64,000 nt of DNA. It comes from Cognataquiflexum rubidum (GTDB taxonomy: Bacteria; Bacteroidota; Bacteroidia; Cytophagales; Cyclobacteriaceae). Below, one piece after another: positions 9,001-17,500 of the stretch. The notes beneath the pieces are model-generated. The model ran no database searches and had not been told where the DNA came from. It saw nothing but the letters and a program-made list of their open reading frames with translations. The position numbers and the translations under genes are program-made. The stretch's first letter is position 1, and each line of letters starts with the position of its first letter. The stretch is from assembly GCF_022538115.1 (NCBI RefSeq), contig NZ_JAKZAL010000012.1, positions 62,001 through 126,000 on the forward strand. The letters run 5' to 3'.

Positions 9001-9493
9001 CGGACCAAGCGGTTCCTACTGGTCCATTGGGGCTATTAAAAATAACATGGTTAGCATTTACTGCAGAGGCTTGTGCGGTAAATGCAGGATATGTTAAAGT
9101 TACACCTCCAAATCCAAAATTAATATTTCCTCCTTGGTTTGGTGCTGCATTGAGAAACAACCTTCCCCCATTAGAAACCCACTGTTCTATTTTCGTTCTA
9201 TTGGTTGTTAGAAATGTGTTCAAAGCGAAGGCAGACCCATCACCTCCTTCTAAAAATACAAATTTTGTATTTGCAACAAAGATTATATTTGGATCGGCAG
9301 TACTATATAGTGCTGTTGCCCAATTGTTATTAAATACCCTCTTCATTGCATCTTCATTAGATCCTTGATTTTGAGGTAAAATTCCCCATGGTGGTGTATC
9401 ACCCCTCATGTAATATGCTGTTTGTGCATATAAACTAGCGCTGGCTAGCGTAATAAAAAACGCTAACACAACTTTTAAGTAGATTGGCTTCAT
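6023..9493 (-). CDS. Large T9SS-secreted protein with HYR/Ig-like repeats
   Basis: A 1156-residue surface or secreted protein. It starts with a signal peptide (MKPIYLKVVLAFF to about residue 23, LYAQ), then a ~210-residue N-terminal domain with a GATase-like look (EQWVSNGGRLFLNAAP, GKVLFGGMT). A HYR-like domain (about 318-405) is followed by two identical 80-residue Ig-like repeats (about 405-565) containing VAIAQDITVQLDANGN, then further Ig-like segments. From about residue 905 it shares a module with the 14.5-21.2 kb protein (VPWNTP, YDPL, GFYQ, DPADNIHTYSM, STDRAGQTISREI). It ends in a type A T9SS sorting domain (VYPNPAS, RVFDAAGRVV, GLYHVVVQVG, KRLVK). It probably acts outside the cell in adhesion or binding; no catalytic motif is recognised. 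It is last in a minus-strand run behind the 150-residue secreted protein, 17 bp away. Confidence 0.87.
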   Translation of the reverse strand: MKPIYLKVVLAFFITLASASLYAQTAYYMRGDTPPWGILPQNQGSNEDAMKRVFNNNWATALYSTADPNIIFVANTKFVFLEGGDGSAFALNTFLTTNRTKIEQWVSNGGRLFLNAAPNQGGNINFGFGGVTLTYPAFTAQASAVNANHVIFNSPNGPVGTAWSGGAFGHAVVNGTGLTALIINSNTGQIVLSEKNIGSGKVLFGGMTLAFFHNPKPQVNNLRANIIHYTTNSGVACVSPLLSVSNIAAVSNEFDKCGATVSFSASSIGTAPISIKYSIIVGGSSVEITSPYFFPVGSTNVTATATNACGNDSKTFTVTVTDAQKPVITTNGDKDVNVDPGACSAVVAVSATAADNCSVGAPAGVRSDGLPLTDPYLEGITTITWNVSDVNGNSATAVTQTVTVVDNVDPVAIAQDITVQLDANGNATITAAMIDNGSNDACGIASLVLDITSFDCSNVGPNTVTLTVTDNNGNESTATATVTVEDNVDPVAIAQDITVQLDANGNATITAAMIDNGSNDACGIASLVLDITSFDCSNVGPNTVTLTVTDNNGNESTATATVTVEDNTIPIWTTPINSLDKSVVCGQNQLLADAQALEPIAVDNCGYTLSKTSGVFVPSGAPGGSGSYTNTWIATDPSSNQSIEFKQVITVESVSIDALASSTPVPMNQAATLKATVTPNEAGVSVTFVVTNEANTEVYTNTVLTNSSGFATATTGNLTTIGVYKVTATVGTGCASSTAYIPVYDASGSFVTGGGWINSPAGALVADESLVGKANFGFVSRYRKGSSQVDGNTEFQFHAGSLNFKSTMHESGSLVISGKRATYRGTGTINGQSGFKFVVVAIDGNWNGQSNPDAFRIKISTTTDLIIYDNQMGSDENTENATILGNNGTGGGSIVIHEAKSGTRKRIDVSVQEVPWNTPIETLEKQLNQMSKGWFEGNAVAIKWDSQAYDPLAEGFYQVDGFVQNVDLDEMDEVISVPVMVLNKPMARDIVLESNVLPNNVQEGQVISLVSTIDPADNIHTYSMDEHPNLQVQDNQLIWKGNSISSEQMRFTIHSTDRAGQTISREITLMKDLAPNTIMVYPNPASEASNIQVNLVQASEVTLRVFDAAGRVVMEEQSYQERSFVRPLDLKGLSNGLYHVVVQVGNQVMTKRLVKQ
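7796..8279. repeat. Exact 240-bp tandem duplication
   Basis: Positions 7801-8040 and 8041-8280 are identical except at the last base, so two 80-codon Ig-like modules of the T9SS gene are duplicated at DNA level. Synonymous positions have not diverged at all, which points to a recent duplication or to ongoing recombination. Copy number could vary between strains. Confidence 0.95.
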
Positions 9494-9510
9494 ATAATAA
9501 TTTTTTTTTG

Positions 9511-9963
9511 TTATATAACCGTAGATACACTAATATTATGGTAATTAAATTTTGTGAATTTACTATCAGGAACACTTATAATATAATTTATTGGTATTTC
9601 CAATAAAGGGTTAGTTCCAATTTGTTGACACAAACCTTCAACTGTTGTATTAGGAGATATTTCAATTTCCTTTATACCCTCGGGACTTTCCGGAATGTGA
9701 AATTCAGAAGTCCAATACTCTTCATTCCAGCTTACTTTAACCTTTTCTTCTGTTGTATTTACTAACATTAGATAAACCACACTATTGCCACTACATATAG
9801 ATATTTTGTAATGTAGTTGAACACCATTTATAGTCGAGTGTAAAACCCAATCTGGCTCAGTGAAAGTTTGACCTAATAACTCAGATGGGTTGTTAAGAAG
9901 AAAGGACAAAAACAGAAAATAAATAATTTTACTAGTTTTCGAAATTTTAAATAGTGATTTCAT
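9511..9963 (-). CDS. Small secreted protein of unknown function
   Basis: A 150-residue protein starting at the ATG at 9963. The frame is open further upstream, but there it overlaps the 10010-10240 gene and reads as Arg/Ser-rich junk. The chosen start is followed by a basic stretch and a hydrophobic signal peptide (IIYFLFLSFLL, cleavage near LLGQ). The mature part holds one Cys pair (SICSG, GLCQQ) and Thr/Asn-rich beta-type sequence (EISPNTTVEG). I recognise no family. It lies 17 bp upstream of the large T9SS protein on the same strand and probably shares its transcript, so it may be a partner of that protein. Confidence 0.65.
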   Translation of the reverse strand: MKSLFKISKTSKIIYFLFLSFLLNNPSELLGQTFTEPDWVLHSTINGVQLHYKISICSGNSVVYLMLVNTTEEKVKVSWNEEYWTSEFHIPESPEGIKEIEISPNTTVEGLCQQIGTNPLLEIPINYIISVPDSKFTKFNYHNISVSTVI

Positions 9964-10009
9964 AATTAAGAATTGAAAGGTTAATTTATTTAGTGATGGT
10001 GATAATGAT

Positions 10010-10240
10010 TTAGGTCTTCTTCGAGATGGAGTCAACCAAAGTTTCCGGCGCCCAACCTGTCCCTGCGATAAATGCGATCTCCCATGGAGCATAGTCATCT
10101 TTGTCGGTCGTAATTGTGGGCTCGCTGCCCACTTCATAGTTGACCGTCTGGGCATTGGTAACCCCTGCCGATAGCGTCAATCCGGCCAACATGGGCAGGA
10201 AGAGCAGTAGGCGCATGGTTTGCAGTATTTGTTCATTCAT
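10010..10240 (-). pseudogene. N-terminal fragment of a HYR/T9SS-type surface protein
   Basis: Codes for 76 residues: a signal peptide (LLLFLPMLAGLTLSAGVTNAQ), then TITTDKDDYAPWEIAFIAGTGW and a stop. From memory, large secreted Bacteroidota proteins often begin their first mature domain with TDKDDYAPGE followed by ITGTGF. This ORF stops exactly inside that first domain, so I read it as the leftover 5' end of a longer gene. It could still be translated and exported as a short peptide. A second fragment with the same motif lies directly upstream. Confidence 0.55.
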
Positions 10241-10251
10241 AGCAATGGGAA

Positions 10252-10458
10252 TTAAAAATGATGGATATAGAAGATTATTTTATTTTTTAAATGGGTGATT
10301 GAGGCTTTGCATGTAACAATCTCCGTTTTACTAGGAGCGTTGTCATCCTTATCCGTCACCACCGTGGGTTCGTACCCGGGGGAATAACTTTGTGCAAAGA
10401 CCGGCACTGCCAGGTTGCTTAACACAAAAAACATCAGTAGTAAAAATTTTGCTTTCAT
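10252..10458 (-). pseudogene. Second N-terminal fragment of a TDKDD-type surface protein
   Basis: Codes for 68 residues: a signal peptide (KFLLLMFFVLSNLAVPVFAQ), then YEPTVVTDKDDNAPSKTE, after which the sequence becomes unrelated (ITHLKNKIIFYIHHF) and ends. It shares the GxEPTxxTDKDDxAP motif with the next ORF downstream, but the signal peptides differ, so it is a paralogue and not a simple local copy. It is likely the eroded start of another long secreted protein. It is the first ORF of the minus-strand run that ends with the 1156-residue T9SS protein; the AT-rich stretch 10459-10760 probably carries the promoter. Confidence 0.5.
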
Positions 10459-10916
10459 AGTATTTTGGGTTTAAAAAAGAATCCATCAATGCTATAAACT
10501 AAATCCATAGATAAAAAAGATATATGGATTTTAAACAATTTTATTGCTTTTCATTAACAAATAAAAGCATTTCATAAAATATATTTTATAAAACTAAAAA
10601 AAATTATTTTAAAAAATATCGATAAAATTATATTTTTTCAATTAAATATTTTGTTTATAAAGCTACGCTCAAATTATTCCTTATTAATTACCCTAATTGC
10701 CTTATATATCTCATTAAGAGAGAATCTGAAGTGATCGATTTAGTCTTCTAAATTCAATCGGTTTATCTAGGAAACAATAAAAAAAAACCAGTATACCTGT
10801 CAAAATTACCAGTCCAATAATTATATGTACCCGATATAGTGACTGTTGATATAAGGTAAAAGCCACCATTTTTTAATGAAGGTCTACGCAAAGACGCACT
10901 GCTAAAAAGAACAAGT

Positions 10917-11640
10917 AAAAAGGGCTCCTGAATAGAGACCTCGGAAGACACAAAGGTAATTGAAAGGCTTTCTCATTGCGTCCTTTGCGAAACCATGGCG
11001 CTCCTTGCGGTAAAATTAAATTACTATCCTCTTAGCTCTCTGAGGTCTCTGAGGTGATATATTTTCATTTTTACCACTGAGGGCATTGAGGTCGCAGAGA
11101 AAAAGTCAAAAGGGCTCCTGAACAGAGACTTCGGAAGACACAAAGGTAATTGAAAGGCTTTCTCATTGCGTCCTTTGCGAAACCATGGCGCTCTTTGCGG
11201 TAAAATTAAATTACTATCCTCTTAGCTCTCTGAGGTCTCTGGGGTGATATAATTTCATTTTTACCACTGAGGACACTGAGGTCGCAGAGATAAAGTAAAA
11301 AGGGCTCCTGAATAGAGACCTTGGAAGACCCAAAGGTAATTGAAAGGCTTTCTCATTGCGTCCTTTGCGAAACCATGGCGTTCTTTGCGGTAAAATGAAA
11401 AATTACTATCCTCCGAGCTCTCTGAGGCCTCTGGGGTGATATGTTTTCATTTTTACCACTGAGGACACTGAGGTCGCAGAGAAAAAGTCAAAAGGGCCCC
11501 TGAACAGAGACCTCGGAAGACCCAAAGGTAATTGAAAGGCTTTCTCATTGCGTCCTTTGCGAAACCATGGCGCTCTTTGCGGAAAAATGAAAAATAACTA
11601 TCCTCTGAGTTCTCTGAGGCCTCTGAGGTGAATAAAAATA
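10917..11640. repeat. 190-bp tandem repeat array, four copies
   Basis: Four head-to-tail copies start with AGGGCTCCTG-type sequence at about 10921, 11111, 11301 and 11493 (period 190, 190, 192), each roughly 90 percent identical. Each unit contains AAAGGTAATTGAAAGGC, GCGTCCTTTGCGAAACC, a CTCTGAGGTCTCTGAGG segment and TTTTTACCACTGAGG. No open frame runs through the array. A single diverged relative is found at 56821-56999. The rest of the 10459-12012 gap is AT-rich DNA in which I see nothing but the terminator at 11.67 kb. Confidence 0.9.
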
Positions 11641-11660
11641 TCGACTAATTTGGAGATACA

Positions 11661-11695
11661 AAAAAATCCCCCTTCCGGGCTATTCGGAAAGGGGT
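11661..11695 (-). terminator. Rho-independent terminator
   Basis: The hairpin arms CCCCCTTCCG and CGGAAAGGGG have a GGCTATT-type loop. Read on the minus strand, a T7 run follows. It is the first strong terminator downstream of the minus-strand FISUMP lipoprotein ending at 12013, about 320 bp away. Confidence 0.65.
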
Positions 11696-12012
11696 CCTTA
11701 TAGTTTTTATAAAAAAGCTACCGTTAGTTTTTTTCCAAGTACCCGGCAGGACAGTATTGGAGTTGAATTTAAACTGTGGAGAACATTCCGCTTCTCTTTG
11801 TTCTTAAAAGCTATTTCAAATCTCATTCTTTAACCAGTCACGTTTTGCAAAATGCTGTTTTGGATTAGAAACTGGTAGGGAATGGGGAGAAATCGGTAAG
11901 TACTTTTTTGTGAAAAATGTAAAAACCTTTATCTCAAATAAAACTGAGGGGAAAAATTTCTAAAAAGCCAAAAAATCAATATCTAAAATATTCCACCCTC
12001 TTTCTTCCTCTT

Positions 12013-14076
12013 CTACTTGACACAGCGTACACTTAATCCGTCTCTTGAGTTTGTGGAAAAAGTCACTAAAAAAGAATCAGATGATCCTAGGAGAAGTCCT
12101 ATTTGAGGCAATCCATAAGCATCCTTCGCACTAGTCCAGAATGTAGCCAATTCTCCTGCTAGTCCACCAAAATCCCCATTTGTTCCAGAGCGAGCACCAC
12201 TTGGCAAGATTCGTAATCCTGAAAGATTCGTAGATTTTAATGAACCCAATGGCCATCCATTCACTTCTTTCATGTGTTTTCCGTATTTTATTCCGGAAAT
12301 ACCCGATAAGGAACTGAATTCGGCAATACCCGGAAGTCGCCATCCTTCAGGACATATATCACAGCAGGCAGCCGGGTAGTTGTACAGTTTGCCATATTTT
12401 TCATCTACACCCGAATCATTTCCTTTCCAGGAATAGGCAGGTCCTGCTGCTGAACTCCAAGCGGCATTCGGTTCGATCAATTGGATGGCGGTCCCATCCT
12501 TCTTTCTGGTAGTACGCAGGTTTTCCGTCATCCACCAGGTATTGCCGATTTTGACTGTTTCATAGACATTTCCATCAATATCTTCGACCGTCCCAAATTC
12601 AGGAACAGTGAAAGGTATTGTTCTTTCGCAACCATCAGCATCAGCTACTTTTATATCATAATTACCGGGAGAAAGGGTTTGTGAGAGATCCCCTAAAACT
12701 CCATTTGACCAAGCAATTTCGTAAGGTTGTAGCCCGGACACAATATCCAAAAAATGCGTTCTGCCGATCATCAACAAATCGACTGTTAAAGGACAACCTG
12801 TCTGCAGGACTGCGGAAACCTCAAAAACTTTTTTGAAGGAAGATGCCCATAGTTCCAATTTCAAATTGAATGGAAGTGGGTCGCCTAGATAATTCTCAAA
12901 CTTTAATGTTAAACTGTCACCCACATACTTGTTTTCGGCCAATCGGACATCCGAATTATTCATAAAGGGTTGTAGCCATGACTGACCATGTACCGGACCT
13001 GTTGTGGTGGGTGCTTCATCGGGAGCAAAAACCAATGATCTTTCATTGAGAATAGGCAATTCCCATTTGTAATCTTCAATGTATGATTGTATCCAATTTG
13101 AAAAGTATTTAGAAAGCAATGCCTTTCTCCTGAATCCATAAGTTGGGGTAAATAAAGCATCCACTCCTTGTTCTATGTCAGTTTTGGTGATTCTTCGGAA
13201 TGTCCCGATAGTTCTAAAAGATATCGGCTTCAATGGTTCAATACTCACAATGTCACTTGGCTGAAGTATTTTCCCGGTGCTTGATTCTATCAATTGAACA
13301 TCTTGAATCACCGGGCAAAGTAAAGTCTGTTGGGCATAATATTCCAAAAGGATTTTCTGATACCAAAAAGACAAACCAAATCCTGCAACCACAGCTTCAT
13401 GAAAAGGGGTTTTGGGAAGTTTGGAAAAGTGTTTCAGGTAAGAAATATCAAATGAGACAAATCTGTAAGACATGGAAGCCACTGTATATTCCGGACCATT
13501 ACGGCAAGGTAGCTCAAAGGACACATGGGGATTTTCGAAAAACCAAAAGTTGTTTATTGTTCGAAATGTTCCTGCTATCGCTTCTTTCTCGATATCCGAC
13601 AAGGATTGTAGCTTTTGGGTAAAAAAGCCCATCCACAATCCAAATGGAATAGCCATTTCCTTCAGTTCATCAACCTCTTGGATTTCCTTTTGTAGCGCAA
13701 GGGCATTTTTAAGAAATCTATCAAAAAAAATCTCAAATGTGGGATTCGGCCATTTGTTTAGGGTCAGGTTCCAATCACGAATCTGCCTACCCATAGTTAC
13801 TGTCAATTCAGTAGGCCCAGACCCAACATCAGGAATGATAAAGATCAAAGTATCTCCGGGGATTCTGACCAAATTGATCTCCACATTTCCTAAGGAACCT
13901 GAGAAGCTATTATCCTTTACCGGAATATCAGGAGCATGGATTTTCGCCAATTGATAAATCACCCATTCCCCTCCCGCCACAGGGGGAAGGATTTGGAGGG
14001 GTTCTTCGGTTTCTTTGCAGGAAAGGAGAAAAGTAGAAAAAACCGCTAATAGAAAAATTTGAGTCAGATTTTTCAT
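12013..14076 (-). CDS. FISUMP-domain lipoprotein, paralogue 1
   Basis: A 687-residue lipoprotein. The start is the ATG at 14076, because the following MKNLTQIFLLAVFSTFLLSC is a clean SPII signal peptide with Cys at about residue 20. The first ~460 residues are a domain shared with the lipoproteins at 27.6 and 35.3 kb: an Ig-like start (PGDTLIFIIPDVG), a helical region (FDRFLKNALALQKEI) and GIGLSFWYQ-type text. Then comes a SprB-like repeat (PYEIAWSNG, LSPGNYDIKVADADGC), then a Fibrobacter succinogenes major paralogous (FISUMP) domain (DIDGNVYETVKIGNTWWM, NLRTTR, YGKLYNY, CPEGWRLP, LSVRCVK). FISUMP domains are C-type-lectin-like and of unknown function. The protein probably sits on the outer membrane surface. 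Monocistronic, with a terminator at 11.67 kb. Confidence 0.85.
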   Translation of the reverse strand: MKNLTQIFLLAVFSTFLLSCKETEEPLQILPPVAGGEWVIYQLAKIHAPDIPVKDNSFSGSLGNVEINLVRIPGDTLIFIIPDVGSGPTELTVTMGRQIRDWNLTLNKWPNPTFEIFFDRFLKNALALQKEIQEVDELKEMAIPFGLWMGFFTQKLQSLSDIEKEAIAGTFRTINNFWFFENPHVSFELPCRNGPEYTVASMSYRFVSFDISYLKHFSKLPKTPFHEAVVAGFGLSFWYQKILLEYYAQQTLLCPVIQDVQLIESSTGKILQPSDIVSIEPLKPISFRTIGTFRRITKTDIEQGVDALFTPTYGFRRKALLSKYFSNWIQSYIEDYKWELPILNERSLVFAPDEAPTTTGPVHGQSWLQPFMNNSDVRLAENKYVGDSLTLKFENYLGDPLPFNLKLELWASSFKKVFEVSAVLQTGCPLTVDLLMIGRTHFLDIVSGLQPYEIAWSNGVLGDLSQTLSPGNYDIKVADADGCERTIPFTVPEFGTVEDIDGNVYETVKIGNTWWMTENLRTTRKKDGTAIQLIEPNAAWSSAAGPAYSWKGNDSGVDEKYGKLYNYPAACCDICPEGWRLPGIAEFSSLSGISGIKYGKHMKEVNGWPLGSLKSTNLSGLRILPSGARSGTNGDFGGLAGELATFWTSAKDAYGLPQIGLLLGSSDSFLVTFSTNSRDGLSVRCVK

Positions 14077-14541
14077 GTTAATTAATCTAAAGATCAGGAA
14101 GTTAGTCAAATAACAGAGATGATTTTTCAAATCAATGCCCAAGTTTTGGGAAAAATTACTAATTCCCACATTCAAAAAATTTAAAATTAATTACATGGAT
14201 ATACGGTTCTTTGCCAGTAACCCTATATTCTTCTTCATTGGGGACGGATCCCGATAGCTCGGGACGAAGTCGGAAGATAGATATAGCGTGCATTTAAGTC
14301 CACAACCCAGAATTTGAATAGATTTCAAACCTACCGACATCATAGCGTACATACAAATTTTTAATTATCCAGAAGGAATTCCTAGTTTATACTTGCTGGA
14401 ATTTCAAGGTTCCAAGAAATGAATTTGCTATCCGACATAAAGTGATTTTTGGTCAACCTTAATTTTGAGGGAATTATAATACAAAATCCCCCTTCCAACT
14501 TTCGCCAGAAGGGGGATTAAAACCCAACAAATCAACTCATT
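14077..14541. other. Intergenic gap between surface-protein genes
   Basis: This 465-bp gap lies downstream of the 2206-residue protein and upstream of FISUMP paralogue 1. It holds the promoter region of the latter (AT-rich, about 14080-14200), a small CCCGATAGCTCGGG palindrome near 14249 and a terminator at 14485-14518. I see no gene. Confidence 0.5.
14485..14518 (-). terminator. Rho-independent terminator of the giant T9SS gene
   Basis: The hairpin has arms AATCCCCCTT and AAGGGGGATT. On the minus strand it is followed by TTGTATTATAATT. It sits 24 bp beyond the stop of the giant surface protein gene. Confidence 0.75.
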
Positions 14542-17500
14542 CTATTCTTTGACCAAACGCTTGGTGATAAAGTGCTGATCAACCTGAATGATCACCTGAT
14601 ACAAGCCTGCAGGGTAGCCCCTGATGTCCAAAGACCTTGTGAAGCTGCTTTCCTGATAGCCATTCTCTTCATAGACCAGTCTGCCCGCCGCATCAAAAAT
14701 CCTGATGGCTACCTTACTGCCCTGTATCATACGAATATGGATATTCGTATTGTCCGTGGCAGGGTTTGGATAGATCAGTGCATCTATAGGTGCATCCATT
14801 TCCCTGAATACTTTAATCTCCCTGCTTATGGTTTGTCCTGCACGGTCGGTGCTGCTGACTTTGAGCGTTGTCTCCAAAGGTGGCATTCCCTCCCCTTTCC
14901 AAACCAAGACTCCTTTGTCGAGGTAATAGTCCGGATGGTCTACCATGCTGTAGCTATGGATATTGTCCACAGGATCGATAGTCTGCAAGCCTCCTATAAT
15001 TTCACCTGAACGGACTTTTTTGGATACCACGTTGTTGCTCAGGATGATATCTTCAGGCATCGGTTTGTTCTCCACAAGAACCGGTATCTGAACCCTCACA
15101 TCCCTGCCCGTAAACCCAACGTTATTCACCACACCATGCAGCTGGTAGAATCCAGGTCTCAATGGATCGTAACCATCGGCTGTCCATTTGATCTGTCTGA
15201 TGGCTTCCTGATCACTGCCTTCTTCAAACTCGATTCCTTCCGCTACCAAGCTCTCAAATGGAGTATTCCATGGCACAGTCAACAGGTTGTCGTAGACCTC
15301 ATCGGTTTCTCTCGATTTCTTGTTCATGGCCTTGCACTTGAAGACGATCAACTTGAACTGGAACTTGGTCTTAGCCTTGTTGCCTGAAGGGTCCTTGGCC
15401 TCAAACTCTATGTAGCAGTTTTCAGGTTTCTTGAATACCGTTCCCGGCGCAGGGAACTGGGTAAGCTCAAAGGAGCAATTATCGCTAGCTGCCACTTTGT
15501 CCCTGAAATCAGGCATCACAAAAGTGTCTCCCGACTGCATCATCCATACAAAAGGCGTCTGGTCGACTGAGATTTTTGGCTTGCTCTCGTCTACTATTAT
15601 CACCTTAAACTTGGTGTTCACCTTGTTGCCGTTCTTGTCTATGGCATATAGCTTCACTGTGTGCTCGCCGATGTCTGCACAGGTAAAGTCACATTTGCTC
15701 AGTTCGAGTTTGACAGGACCACAGTCGCTTGTAGAACCGGCATCCACCATAGATGGCTTCAGCTTGGCTTTGCCCCCACTGTTCAGCTTGAGCCTGATCT
15801 CAGGAATGGCTTTGGCTATGGTGGTGCAGGCTTTTTTGGAGACTACCACATTCTGTTTGGCAGTACACACATTGCCTGACTCATCGGTTACAGTCCACTT
15901 CACGACGGTGGTTCCTACTTTGAACCTGATTGGGGCATTGTTTTTCACAGATGCCACTGTGCAGTTATCAGAGTATGTTGGACTACCTAGATCCACCTCT
16001 GTGGAAAGGATATGCTCTCCCACGATTTCCAACAGGATGTCTGCAGGTGCTTTGATGGACGGTGCCTCTTTGTCCAATACAGTCACTGTCTGTGTTGCCT
16101 TTACGACATTTCCATTGATATCGGTCACTGTCCATGTCACCACCGTTTCGCCAAGTAGGAATACAGGAGGCGCGTCATTGGTCAATCCACCGTCAGGAAT
16201 ATTTCCTGTGAAAGTGGCGAATCCAATATAGACATTGGAAGCCTCACAAATCCCCTTATCTGTATTGACACTGACATTGGCAGGTGGTGTGATGGTAGGC
16301 AATTCAGATTCTTCTTCCAAAACCGTTACTGTTTGGGTAGCTGTTGCCGCATTTCCAGATGCATCTGTTACCGTCCAGGTTACTGTGGTTTTGCCAACAG
16401 GGAAGCTTTCCGGGGCGTTGTTGCTGAAATTTTCCACTTCGCAATTGTCAGAGACTGTAGGCTCGCCGAGATTGACATTAGTGGCAACCGAACTTCCAAG
16501 ATCTACCTGTACTGTCAGGTTGCCCGGTGCAGAAATCGTTGGCCGCTCATTGTCAATCACAGTTATGGTTTGGGAAGCAGTCGCAGAATTGCCATTGACA
16601 TCTGTCACTGTCCAAGTCACAACGGTTTGACCGATTGGGAATGATTCAGGCGCGTCATTTTTCACAGAGGCAACACCGCAGTTATCTCCTGTAGCCGGAT
16701 TACCCAAAACAACATTTGTGGCATCACAGATTCCAGTATCCGTGTTTATAGTGAGATTGGCTGGTGCTTGGATGCTTGGTGTTTCCTTATCCTCCACAGT
16801 AACCAATTGGGTTGCCGTTTCTGAATTTCCGCTACCATCAATTACAGTCCATATCACCAATGTCTCTCCCAATGGGAAGGTGAGAGGTCTATTATTGGTC
16901 ACTGAAGCAATCGAACAGTTGTCAGAAAATTCAGGTTGGCCAAGGTTTACTGAACTGGCTGCACAATCACCAATATCGGTTCTGATTGTGGTATTGGCTG
17001 GAGCGCTGATTTGAGGTTTTTGATTATCTACCACAGTGACTGTCTGCGTAGCTTCGGCAATATTGCCTTTTACATCTGTCACAGTCCATTTTACAACTGT
17101 AACACCCAAAGGGAACACAGCAGGAGCATTATTGGTCAGACCCTCCTCAGGAATGTCTCCTGTGAAAGAAGCTGTCCCAATATTCACCCCTGTAGCTTCA
17201 CAGACTCCTTGGTCTGTATTGACACTGACATTGGCAGGTGGTGTGATAGTAGGCAATTCGGAATCTTCAGGTATCACCGTTACTGTTTGCATTGCAGTAG
17301 CTGAATTTAAAGAGGCATCTGTAACAGTCCATGTGACTACAGTATTTCCTATCGGGAAGCTTATAGGAGCATTATTTGTTATATTTTCCACTTTACAATT
17401 ATCAGAAAAAGTCGGTGTACCGAGATCAATATTTGTGGCTACCAAACTTCCCGGATCAACCTGAACAGTAAGGTTGCCAGGTGCGGAAATGGTTGGCAAC

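Noticed and set aside
9964-10155. Longer N terminus of the 150-residue secreted protein
   Set aside because: That part overlaps another gene in a different frame, is Arg/Ser-rich and would bury the signal peptide.
10917-11640. Possible CRISPR array
   Set aside because: The whole 190-bp unit is repeated without short repeats and unique spacers, and no cas gene is near.
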